Shown here piece after piece: positions 1 to 8,252 of a DNA stretch of 9,992 nucleotides. The DNA is taken from assembly GCA_031270875.1 (NCBI GenBank), contig JAISXC010000040.1, positions 1-9,992 on the forward strand. Reading direction: 5' to 3'. The translations under genes were made by a program, and so were the position numbers. A model generated the notes under the pieces. That model made no database searches. It had not been told where the DNA came from and was given only the letters and a program-made list of their open reading frames with translations. Source of the DNA: Desulfovibrio sp. GTDB taxonomy: Bacteria > Desulfobacterota > Desulfovibrionia > Desulfovibrionales > Desulfovibrionaceae. Positions within the stretch are counted from its first letter, which is position 1, and every line of letters begins with the position of its first letter.

Positions 1-753
1 GGACAGCAGGCTGTGGCTGTTCAAAAGCATGTTTACGCCCAGAAGCCGAAAAGCCCGCATCCAGGCTTTGAAATCCGCATAATATTCATGATTGCCCGCG
101 CAGGCAAAAACGCCGTGACGCGCCCGCAAATCCCGCAGCGAGGCGACGCTTTCCGCCCGGCGGTCCGGAAATCCGTCCACCATGTCTCCCGTAAGGACAA
201 CAAGATCAGGATTCAAAGCGTTGACCTTTTCCACCAGAGAACAAACGCGCGGCCCGTGCAGAAGCGGGCTGACGTGCAGATCGCTTATCTGCACAAGCCT
301 GAAGCCATCCAAGGCCTTGGGCAAAGCGGGCAGACGCGTTTCCAGTCGGCGCACCTCGGGCACGGCCAGAGCGCTGCGCACGCCGTAAACGGCGGGAAAG
401 GCGGCCAGACAGGTCAGTATCGCCTGCCGCCTGCCCGGAGAAAAGGCGCCGCGCGTCCTGGCGCGCAAGCGGTCTGTCAGCCATCTTGCCCCTCCCGCAA
501 TGTCCCCGCACAGCGCCAGCAGGAACAGAAAAAGCAGAAAAACGAAGATTCCCGTCGAAAGCAGAAGCGCCGGGAAGGGCAGTTCGGGGGAGGCCATGCT
601 GCCCAGAACATAACGGTAGAAGAAATGCTGCTGCGAAAAAACAAAAAGCAGCCCTCCCGCCGCCGCCTTGAGACATCCGTTCACCGGCAGCGGGAGGACG
701 ACCCTGCAAAGCAGATAGAAAAAGACGAGCAGGGCCAGCAGCAGAATAAACAC
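1..753 (-). CDS. Membrane-anchored metallophosphoesterase (partial, C-terminus beyond window)
   Basis: Reading leftward from a GTG at 753, the frame stays open for 251 codons to the window edge, so the C-terminal part is missing. The first ~130 residues hold about four hydrophobic segments (roughly 1-20, 28-51, 60-86, 112-130). A calcineurin-like phosphoesterase domain follows: ISDLHVS (D158, H160), LTGDMVD (D190) and AGNHEYY (N221, H222) are the first three blocks of the dinuclear metal site; the later histidine blocks would lie outside the window. The layout resembles YkuE/YaeI-type metallophosphoesterases, which have N-terminal membrane helices and an exposed catalytic domain; the substrate cannot be told from sequence. 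The GTG directly abuts the TAA of the upstream nitroreductase gene (zero spacing) and lacks a clear Shine-Dalgarno, suggesting translational coupling. The start is chosen because the first membrane helix begins there. Confidence 0.85.
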   Translation of the reverse strand, partial: MFILLLALLVFFYLLCRVVLPLPVNGCLKAAAGGLLFVFSQQHFFYRYVLGSMASPELPFPALLLSTGIFVFLLFLFLLALCGDIAGGARWLTDRLRARTRGAFSPGRRQAILTCLAAFPAVYGVRSALAVPEVRRLETRLPALPKALDGFRLVQISDLHVSPLLHGPRVCSLVEKVNALNPDLVVLTGDMVDGFPDRRAESVASLRDLRARHGVFACAGNHEYYADFKAWMRAFRLLGVNMLLNSHSLLS

Positions 754-1359
754 TTACTTGGGCCAGCCTATTGAGTGCACGACATAGGTTTTGTAGTCCG
801 CCGGCAGTTTGAGCACTGAGTCAAGCGCGTCCCTGCCGGTTGATTTGACCACATTGCGCAGCCCGACGGACGCGCAATACAGGCCGACATTCTGATACAT
901 GGAACCCACATGCATGCCGCCCGCATCATCGCCCGCCCTGGCCGCGTACACCAGAGTCAGCGGTGCGCCGCCGAAGCGGGAGCGCGCGTCCACGGGCGCA
1001 AACTGAACCAGGGTGTTGCCGGCCGCGTCATAGCGCCAGACGCCGCTTTCCAGCACCGCGAAAAGCGCCGCTTCCTGCCTGTTTCTCGACGTGGGCACTG
1101 TGCGCTTGCCGTCCGGACGGTTAACGCCCCACGCGGCCCAGAGCAGATTGCTCAAATCCTGCTCGCTGACGGGCCTGCCGCTGACCTCTCTTGTGCTTTT
1201 GCGCTTGGAAAGAGCCTCCATCAGAGGCATGCCTCCGCTCATGACAGGTTTGGGCAGGGCAATTACCTTCGCCGGCACCACGGCCGGGACAGATCCTGTC
1301 AGGCCATCCGCCATGCCGAACAGCACAGCCAAACAAAGCACGAACACAATGCGTTTCAC
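754..1359 (-). CDS. Exported nitroreductase-family (SagB-like) flavoprotein
   Basis: A 201-residue protein of the FMN-dependent nitroreductase/SagB-type oxidoreductase family. After the N-terminus it carries RKSTRE (residues 53-58), the usual FMN-phosphate-contacting arginine-rich block, then LLWAAWGVNR (72-81), the GGAPLTLVYA strand (130-139), the YQNVGLYCASVGL helix (155-167) and a C-terminal VVHSIGWPK. The true start is taken as GTG at 1359 because AGGAG (1370-1366) sits 6 nt upstream and the protein then begins MKRIVFVLCLAVLFG, a basic-plus-hydrophobic signal peptide with possible cleavage near A17. A TTG at 1464 in the same frame would add 35 residues with no family resemblance. No lipobox cysteine is visible. 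Electron donor and substrate are unknown. It lies 105 bp after the Rsm22-like gene and abuts the phosphoesterase gene. Confidence 0.85.
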   Translation of the reverse strand: MKRIVFVLCLAVLFGMADGLTGSVPAVVPAKVIALPKPVMSGGMPLMEALSKRKSTREVSGRPVSEQDLSNLLWAAWGVNRPDGKRTVPTSRNRQEAALFAVLESGVWRYDAAGNTLVQFAPVDARSRFGGAPLTLVYAARAGDDAGGMHVGSMYQNVGLYCASVGLRNVVKSTGRDALDSVLKLPADYKTYVVHSIGWPK

Positions 1360-1365
1360 GGTTTT

Positions 1366-1370
1366 CTCCT
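1366..1370 (-). promoter_or_regulatory. Shine-Dalgarno deciding the nitroreductase start
   Basis: AGGAG within an A-rich stretch, 6 nt before GTG 1359. It is the only good ribosome site in the 1360-1464 spacer, so it favours the GTG start with a signal peptide over the upstream in-frame TTG at 1464. Confidence 0.7.
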
Positions 1371-1464
1371 TTTTGGACCGCCGATTTTCAGTGACCCGCT
1401 CACACGGGCCAGCCGTATGACACCCGACGCCGGGGAGAATACGAAAAAGCGGTGCATTTCGCAA

Positions 1465-2800
1465 TCAGCGCACGGGCGGTCGCGAGCGGACGATCAGGGC
1501 TCCGCTTTTGGCGTCGCGCGGCGCGTTTTGCGTCAGGCGGACGCGGAGCAGCTCGCCTTGGGCCAGGTCAGCCGCGTCTTCCAGCAATAAAAGCCCCTTC
1601 GCGCAGCAGGCGTACCGCGCCCTGCCCCCAAGGCCGGGCACGGCAAAGGGTGCTGAAAGCACCCTTGCCTCGGCCGCCGCATGTCCCGCGGCCGGATTTT
1701 CCGTGTTCAGTCCGCCGCCGGACGGCTTGCCGGCCTCCCGTGCCATTGCGTCCCGTTGCAGCAGAAGAAAGGAGAGACTGAGCGAAGTCTTGACAAGGCC
1801 GGCTTCCTCGGAAAGCCGCTCAAGCCAGTCCGGCGCACCGGCGCAGTCAAAGGTGAAATGGCACCAGGAGCGGCCCCTGATTTTCAGCAGAGGGCAGACG
1901 GCGCTGTGGGGGCAGGGGGCAAGGGGCATGTCCGCCTTCCACCGCCCGCTCGCGCAGGGCCATGATTGTTCTTCCGCCCAGACGCGTGCCCGGTTCCACC
2001 GCCAGAAGAGCCGGGGATTCCGGTCCGCGCGCGGCGGGCAACGGGAAAAAGGAATGCAGAATGTCAGCCGCGGGCGTCCCGTCGTCCAGGGGAGCGAAAA
2101 CTCCGTCATCCCCCGGGATTTTGCTGAAAGTTCGTTTCCGGCCGGGGCGGGCGTGGAGCTCATTGAGCACATTGGCCACCGTGACGAGCCAGGGGCGCTT
2201 ATGCCCTCCGGCAAAGCGACGGTTCAGTCCGCGGGCGAACAACCCAAGGCGGCCGATGCGCCCCCGTTCCGTATGCAGGGGCCAGACGCGCCGTCCGGTC
2301 ATCTCGCCCAGGGTTCTGAACAGTGCCTTGCCCAACTCCAGGGGCTGCGGCGCGCTGTCCAGGGCAAAAACGCCCAACGGCGCATCCTCCAGGTCAGGGC
2401 GGGCCATCCAGAGCGCGATGGGCAGCGTGAGCGGGCCGGAACCGACATCAACAAGCAGAGCCCCGCCGGGTCCGGTTGAACACGGATCGGGCAGGGGCAG
2501 GGACGAAAACAGACGCGCCAGGCGCAAAAGGTTCCAGGGCAAAAAATAATACAAATAGGCGCTGGCAAAAGCGGGAGACAACCAGTACGGACGGCGCAAC
2601 GCCACCCTTTCCGCCGTCAGCAGGCGGGAGAGTTCCGCCGCGTCTTCGGGCAGGGCGCGTCTCTGCGCGGCGCTCAGGGGACGCACGCGTTCGAGGGCTT
2701 CCGGCAACAGGGCGAGCGTCTGGCGCGCCGCCGGAGGCAGGGGCGGAAAAGGCGCGTTTCCCCGCGCCTCGCGCCGCTTATGAATGCCTGGATTCGCCAC
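1465..2800 (-). pseudogene. Rsm22-family SAM-dependent methyltransferase-like gene, split by a frameshift
   Basis: Two reading frames together make one Rsm22/METTL17-like protein of about 443 residues. The first frame, from GTG 2800 to its stop at 1849-1847, holds the SAM-binding domain: LLVDVGSGPLTLP (residues ~115-127), FALDSAP (~145-151), VTVANVLNELH (~207-216, the NELH block of this family) and AVEPGTRLGGR (~267-277). The second frame, ending at TGA 1467-1465, continues homology with APCPHSAVCPLL, then WCHFTF, and later YACCAKG. These give C-x5-C, C and C, the four-cysteine pattern that binds an Fe-S cluster in METTL17. The frames must be joined by a +1 shift (or one surplus base) between about 1951 and 1929; leaving out C1930 would give VEGGMPLAPCPH. 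The start overlaps the upstream ASKHA stop by 23 nt; GTG 2800 is preferred because further upstream extension lies wholly inside the ASKHA gene. Alternatives are a sequencing error or two separately translated pieces. Family knowledge: Rsm22 proteins associate with the small ribosomal subunit; methyl transfer is unproven in many members. Confidence 0.75.
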
Positions 2801-4418
2801 CGGCTCGCGCCTGTCCGCCGGAGGCGGCAAAATCGCTGTTACCGAAACCGAAGCGCTCAAGATACTCGCGCTGAAAGGCCGCATCCCGGGCCGGAAAAAT
2901 CTGCCGTGCCTTCCGGCATATCCGCGCAAGCGCCGCGCCCTTTTCAGGTTTGAGGGCCAACAGGGCCGCTCCGGCCAAGGCGGCGTTGCCCACGGCGCGC
3001 ACGGGCAGCCCTCGCGGCACGAAGCCAAGCGTGACCATGTCTTCGCCGCTGACGTATTCCCCCAAGGCACCGGCCAGGCAGATCCGCTCCACGTCCCGAC
3101 CCGCCACGCCACCCGCTGCGAGCAGCTTTTCCAAGGCCAGCGCGAAAGCGGCCTTGACCTTGAGAACTTCCTCCACATCCCCGGCGGACAGCCACAAACC
3201 GCCGGGAAGCGGCAGTCGAAGCCGCCCGCGCTCCCGCACAAAGCTGGCCGAGATCCGGCGCGCGAGCGGCATGACGCAGACCCCGGCCTCGGCAAAACGC
3301 CCGCTCTCGTCCAGCAGGCCGATACGACGGAGCAGCGCCAGCAGGGAAATATACCCCGTGGCGCTGATGCCGCGCGCGATGCCCGCCGTAAAGGCCTCAA
3401 GCCCGACGGGCGAGAGGGAGAATCTTGTCACGGCATCCGGCCCCGCGAGACGTCCACATTCCATGCCGATCCCCTCCAGCGCTGGCCCCAGGGGAGCGCT
3501 CGTCATAAACACCCCTCCCGACGCCGTGACAAGCGCCATTTCGGCATTTGTTCCCATATCAGCCAGCACGAAGGGACGCGGCATTCCGGCGTGAAGCAGG
3601 GACAGCAGGGCGGCGGCGGCATCCCCGCCCACAAAGGGAGCGGGCAGGGGCGGTATGTAAACGGGCGGCAAATCGGGCAGACGCGCCACTTCGTTCCCGT
3701 CGTGGCCTGTGTGGTAGGGCGCGGCCATGAGGCCGCTCACGTCGCGATCCAGAAAAATGTCGGTCATGGCCGTGTTGGCGGCAAGGCAGACGCGATCCAC
3801 CCGCCCCGCTCCCTCCGCAAGCCGCGCGATCACGCGACGCAGCGCCTCCCGCACAAGGCTTGAGAGCAGGCGGCGTCCTTCGGGCTTGGCGGCAAAAGCC
3901 AGTCGGGACATGATATCCGCCCCGGCCCCTGCCTGGGGATTCAGAAATGCCCCCCGCGCGACCGCGCTTCCCCTGTTTCGCCCGGACGCAGCAAGGGCGA
4001 TCCATTGCACGGATGTGGTGCCCACATCCACGGCCAGAAACAGCGGCATGACATCCGTCCCTTCCCCCGCCTCCGGCCGGGCCGCTACTGCGTCCACACT
4101 GTCCGCCCGGTCCTGCAGCAAGGTTTGCGGAAGCTCAATCTCCAGAAAAGCGGCATTGTCGTCAGAAATCTGACGGCGGCAGGCCAGACGCCAGCCCATT
4201 CCCAATTCTTCCCGGGAGAGCACTTCCTCTTCCGCCGGCAGCGGCAAAGGAGGATTGCGGACAAAACGCACGCGGCAGCGCCCGCAGCGGCCCAAACCCG
4301 CGCAAAGAGGCACGGGGGCGACCCGCCCTGAAAGCCAGACGGCCTGCGAGAACGGCGTTCCCGGCGCGGCTTCCAGTTCCACCGCAGGCGCGTCCGTGGT
4401 AACAATGCGTATTTTCAT
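2778..4418 (-). CDS. ASKHA-domain protein with N-terminal 2Fe-2S ferredoxin domain (RACo-like corrinoid activator, DUF4445)
   Basis: A 546-residue protein. Residues 1-100 form a plant-type ferredoxin domain with C39-x5-C45-x2-C48 and C80 (LCAGLGRCGRC, WRLAC), the four ligands of a [2Fe-2S] cluster. A linker leads to an actin-like ATPase (ASKHA) fold: LAVDVGTTSVQ (128-138, phosphate-1 loop), LADMGTNAEMAL (285-296, phosphate-2-like) and CLAGALGEYVSGED (447-460, adenosine-type motif). This matches the RACo/DUF4445 family, which uses ATP to drive low-potential electron transfer to the Co(II) state of corrinoid proteins such as CoFeSP or methyltransferase corrinoid subunits. No corrinoid protein or methyltransferase partner gene is in the window, so the substrate is open. 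ATG 4418 is the first start; there is no strong Shine-Dalgarno. It is first in the leftward unit and divergent from fliM. Confidence 0.85.
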   Translation of the reverse strand: MKIRIVTTDAPAVELEAAPGTPFSQAVWLSGRVAPVPLCAGLGRCGRCRVRFVRNPPLPLPAEEEVLSREELGMGWRLACRRQISDDNAAFLEIELPQTLLQDRADSVDAVAARPEAGEGTDVMPLFLAVDVGTTSVQWIALAASGRNRGSAVARGAFLNPQAGAGADIMSRLAFAAKPEGRRLLSSLVREALRRVIARLAEGAGRVDRVCLAANTAMTDIFLDRDVSGLMAAPYHTGHDGNEVARLPDLPPVYIPPLPAPFVGGDAAAALLSLLHAGMPRPFVLADMGTNAEMALVTASGGVFMTSAPLGPALEGIGMECGRLAGPDAVTRFSLSPVGLEAFTAGIARGISATGYISLLALLRRIGLLDESGRFAEAGVCVMPLARRISASFVRERGRLRLPLPGGLWLSAGDVEEVLKVKAAFALALEKLLAAGGVAGRDVERICLAGALGEYVSGEDMVTLGFVPRGLPVRAVGNAALAGAALLALKPEKGAALARICRKARQIFPARDAAFQREYLERFGFGNSDFAASGGQARAGGESRHS

Positions 4419-4465
4419 GGAGAAATTCTATCCGTTTTCCGTGAGCAAAGTAAAGTTGCAAAACC

Positions 4466-4480
4466 GGCATCTTTTTTGCA
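4466..4480 (+). promoter_or_regulatory. Sigma-54 (RpoN) -24/-12 promoter for fliM
   Basis: The element cGGCATcttttTTGCA has GG at 4466-4467 and GC at 4478-4479, exactly 12 nt apart. This is the spacing of the RpoN consensus TGGCAC-N5-TTGC, and TTGCA is perfect on the -12 side. Transcription would begin near 4491, giving a 34-nt leader to ATG 4525. Flagellar genes are commonly RpoN-dependent in this and related groups; use of this site is inferred. Confidence 0.6.
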
Positions 4481-4484
4481 GAAT

Positions 4485-4496
4485 GCTGATGTCAGC
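4485..4496. repeat. Short dyad over the predicted fliM transcription start
   Basis: GCTGA-tg-TCAGC is a perfect 5-bp inverted repeat with a 2-nt centre, sitting across the position expected for +1 of the sigma-54 element. It may be an operator, the base of the leader or chance; its short length keeps confidence low. Confidence 0.3.
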
Positions 4497-4524
4497 GGTC
4501 ACTGCAAAACATGATGGGGAAAGC

Positions 4525-5505
4525 ATGAACAAAGTTCTGATGCAGGATGAAGTGGATGCCCTGTTGCGCGGACTTTCCGGCGGGGAGATCGACACGGAAC
4601 CGGAAGTTCCGGAGGACGATTCCGGCATTGTGACCTTTGATCTTACCAATCAGGACAGGATTATCCGCGGCCGCATGCCTGTGCTGGAAATCGTCAATGA
4701 CCGTTTCGCCCGCCTCTGCACCAACGCCCTGTCCAACGCCGTGCGCAAACGCGTGGAACTCAATCCCATTTCCATTGACATGACGAAATTCGGAGAGTTC
4801 ATCCGCTCCCTTCCCGTGCCGACGTCCATCAATATTTTCAAAATGGAGCCGCTCCGCGGCAACGCCATTATTGTTGTGGACTCGCGCCTTGTTTTCGCCC
4901 TGGTGGAAAATATCTTCGGCGGCGCAAGCTCGCAGCCGAAAATCGAAGGCCGGGAATTCACCCGCATCGAGCAGTGCGTTGTGGACAAAATCGTCAAAAT
5001 CGCCCTGGACAACATGGAGGATTCCTGGCGGCCGGTCCACGACGTGAAACTGGAACTCGTGCGCAGTGAAATCAACCCGCAGTTCGCGGCCATCGTGCCG
5101 CCGAGCGACGTTGTGCTTGTCATCTCCTTTGAGGTGGAGCTGGACACGGCCCTGGGTTCCATGGTCATCTGCCTGCCCTACGCCACCATAGAACCCATCC
5201 GTTCCAAACTCCACGCCAGTTTCCAGACCGAGCGCCTGGAAGTGGATCACGCCTGGGTGGCCCGCCTGAAAGAACGCATCATGGAAACGCCGGTAGAACT
5301 CAGAGTGCATTTCGGCAATACCACCATCACCGGCAACCAGCTGTTGCGCATGCAGATTGGCGATGTGCTGGCCCTTGACACCGACGTTGAGGATCTGCTT
5401 TCCTGCACCGTGGCGGGCGTGGAGAAATATCAGGGTATTGCCGGCACGGTCAAGGCCATGAAAGCCTTTCAAATCATCAAGGAAAACGAACCGCAGTACA
5501 CCTGA
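4525..5505 (+). CDS. fliM: Flagellar motor switch protein FliM
   Basis: 326 residues, the usual FliM length. The N-terminus carries MQDEVDALL (6-14), the conserved peptide by which FliM binds phosphorylated CheY, followed by an acidic linker (20-33). The middle domain (about 40-235) includes FDLTNQDRIIRGRMP, LPVPTSINIF and the VENIFGGASS segment (127-136) around the FliM GG motif, which contacts FliG and neighbouring FliM. The C-terminal SpoA/FliN-like domain (about 255-320) ends in VAGVEKYQGIAGTVKAMKAFQI. FliM forms the C ring at the cytoplasmic base of the flagellum and sets rotation direction. The frame is open further upstream, but ATG 4525 is chosen for its GGGGA (4516-4520) 4 nt before it and for the family N-terminus. 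It stands here without fliN or other flagellar genes, behind its own sigma-54-like promoter, and faces pyrG. Confidence 0.97.
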   Translation: MNKVLMQDEVDALLRGLSGGEIDTEPEVPEDDSGIVTFDLTNQDRIIRGRMPVLEIVNDRFARLCTNALSNAVRKRVELNPISIDMTKFGEFIRSLPVPTSINIFKMEPLRGNAIIVVDSRLVFALVENIFGGASSQPKIEGREFTRIEQCVVDKIVKIALDNMEDSWRPVHDVKLELVRSEINPQFAAIVPPSDVVLVISFEVELDTALGSMVICLPYATIEPIRSKLHASFQTERLEVDHAWVARLKERIMETPVELRVHFGNTTITGNQLLRMQIGDVLALDTDVEDLLSCTVAGVEKYQGIAGTVKAMKAFQIIKENEPQYT

Positions 5506-5513
5506 TTCCAATT

Positions 5514-5533
5514 TTGACGCAGCATTGCGTCAA
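5514..5533. terminator. Perfect hairpin just after fliM
   Basis: TTGACGCA / TGCGTCAA form an 8-bp perfect stem with a 4-nt GCAT loop, starting 9 nt past the fliM stop. No T-run follows on either strand, so intrinsic termination is unsure. It could instead protect mRNA ends or act as a pause site. Confidence 0.4.
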
Positions 5534-5552
5534 CAATCCTGTTCCATGAGAC

Positions 5553-5582
5553 ACACAGCCAGCCCTTCGGGGACCGGCTGTG

Positions 5583-5583
<1 letters not shown>
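5553..5583. terminator. Two-stage hairpin with TTCG loop between convergent fliM and pyrG
   Basis: ACACAGCC (5553-5560) pairs with GGCTGTGT (5576-5583). Inside it CCC-TTCG-GGG (5563-5572) forms an inner stem capped by the very stable UUCG tetraloop as read on the plus strand. The outer stem touches the pyrG stop codon (5585-5583). It lacks a T-tract, so it may be a bidirectional, possibly Rho-assisted, terminator or 3'-end stabiliser. Confidence 0.5.
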
Positions 5584-7313
<1,730 letters not shown>

Positions 7314-7315
7314 TT

Positions 7316-7323
7316 ATTTTATA
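7316..7323 (-). promoter_or_regulatory. Putative -10 element for pyrG
   Basis: TATAAAAT on the minus strand, about 70 nt upstream of the pyrG ATG in an AT-rich stretch. No convincing -35 hexamer lies 16-18 bp upstream, so this is a partial sigma-70-type promoter call. Confidence 0.4.
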
Positions 7324-7363
7324 TCCTGTCGACATTACCCCAAAATGATTTTTTTTGCCAGCA

Positions 7364-7392
7364 TTGACTATCCCCCATAAATCATGTAGTAA
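7364..7392 (+). promoter_or_regulatory. Putative sigma-70 promoter for the purQ-like operon
   Basis: TTGACT (7364-7369, 5 of 6 to the -35 consensus) is followed after exactly 17 bp by TAGTAA (7387-7392, 3 of 6). Transcription would start near 7400, giving a leader of about 33 nt before ATG 7433. Confidence 0.4.
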
Positions 7393-7432
7393 ATATATCC
7401 TTTGAGGTTTCAGCGCTGGGGGAATTTTTTTC

Positions 7433-8245
7433 ATGGCAGTCAACGCGCTTGTCATAACAGGCTACGGCACCAACTCGCATCTGGAGACAGCCCATACCGC
7501 CCGCCTTGCAGGCGCCGACAGAGCCGACATAGCGCATTTCGCCGATATTGTCGCGGGCCGGACGCGCCTTGAAGATTACCATTTTCTGATTCTTCCCGGC
7601 GGGTTTCTGGACGGCGACGATCTGGGCGCCGCGCAAACCGCCGCCATGCGCTGGCGCTATCTGCGTCTTGGCGACGGCAGGCCGCTTCTGAATGTCCTGG
7701 AGGGCTTCCTGGCAGAGGGAAAACTTGTTCTGGGCATCTGCAACGGCTTCCAGCTGCTGGTCAAGCTGGGGGTACTGCCCGCCTTGGGCGGGCAGCGTTT
7801 CAAGCGCCAGGTTTCCCTGGGGCACAATGATTCCGCACGGTTTGAAGACCGCTGGGTGCGCCTTTTGCCGAACCGGCAAAGCCCCTGCATTTTTACAAAA
7901 AATCTTCCCCTGCTGGCAATGCCGGTGCGCCATGGGGAAGGCAAACTCGTCGCCCGCGATGCGGACTGCCTTGAACGTCTTGCCGCGGACGGGCACATCG
8001 CGCTGCAGTATGCCGATCCGGAAAACGACGAACCCACGCAGGAGTACCCCCACAACCCCAACGGATCCCCCCTTGCCATTGCCGGCCTTACGGATCCCAC
8101 CGGACGCGTGTTCGGGCTCATGCCCCATCCTGAAGCCTTCCACCACGTCACCAACCATCCCGGCTGGACGCGCGGCGAGTTGAATCCGCCCGGGACAATG
8201 CTTTTTGTCAATGCCGTGCGTCATCTGCGCGAACATTTTTGTTGA
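7433..8245 (+). CDS. purQ: Phosphoribosylformylglycinamidine synthase, glutaminase subunit (PurQ-like)
   Basis: 270 residues of a class-I glutamine amidotransferase. VNALVITGYGTNSH (3-16) and FLILPGGFLDGDDLG (51-65) match the FGAM-synthase glutaminase start and GGF loop. GICNGFQ (101-107) holds the nucleophile C103, and MPHPEAF (230-236) holds H232 and E234. PVRHGEGKL (164-172) is also typical of PurQ and of the C-terminal domain of large PurL. It would supply ammonia for the fourth step of purine synthesis, with PurL (and PurS where present) encoded elsewhere. It is longer than classic PurQ (about 225 residues), with an extended region between the Cys and His blocks and a tail after MPHPE, so a relative with another partner synthase cannot be excluded. 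ATG 7433 has GGGGG at 7418-7422. Its stop overlaps the next gene's Shine-Dalgarno. Confidence 0.8.
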   Translation: MAVNALVITGYGTNSHLETAHTARLAGADRADIAHFADIVAGRTRLEDYHFLILPGGFLDGDDLGAAQTAAMRWRYLRLGDGRPLLNVLEGFLAEGKLVLGICNGFQLLVKLGVLPALGGQRFKRQVSLGHNDSARFEDRWVRLLPNRQSPCIFTKNLPLLAMPVRHGEGKLVARDADCLERLAADGHIALQYADPENDEPTQEYPHNPNGSPLAIAGLTDPTGRVFGLMPHPEAFHHVTNHPGWTRGELNPPGTMLFVNAVRHLREHFC

Positions 8246-8252
8246 GGGGCCC

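Noticed and set aside
1360..1464. A hairpin (GGCCCG/CGGGTC) in the spacer before the nitroreductase gene as a terminator or riboswitch.
   Set aside because: The stem is short with a G-U pair, there is no T-run, and no riboswitch consensus is recognisable.
1927..1955. Programmed +1 frameshifting in the Rsm22-like gene.
   Set aside because: No slow or stop codon at the shift point and no known slippery pattern; a mutation or sequence error is simpler, although not disproved.
1508..2479. A 323-codon open frame on the plus strand opposite the Rsm22-like gene.
   Set aside because: Low-complexity, Arg/Gly/Ala-rich translation with no motif; it is antisense to conserved coding sequence.
2801..3400. 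The Rsm22-like frame stays open upstream as far as 3400, which would give a 517-residue product.
   Set aside because: This extension lies entirely inside the well-supported ASKHA gene in another frame and has no family resemblance; GC-rich sequence often leaves such frames open.
4255..4524. In-frame upstream extension of fliM giving a longer N-terminus.
   Set aside because: It overlaps the divergent ASKHA gene and the sigma-54 element, and the FliM family starts at the CheY-binding peptide just after ATG 4525.
7346..7360. The T-rich run near 7349-7356 as an intrinsic terminator.
   Set aside because: No stable stem precedes the T-run, and it lies in a divergent promoter region where no transcript is expected to end.
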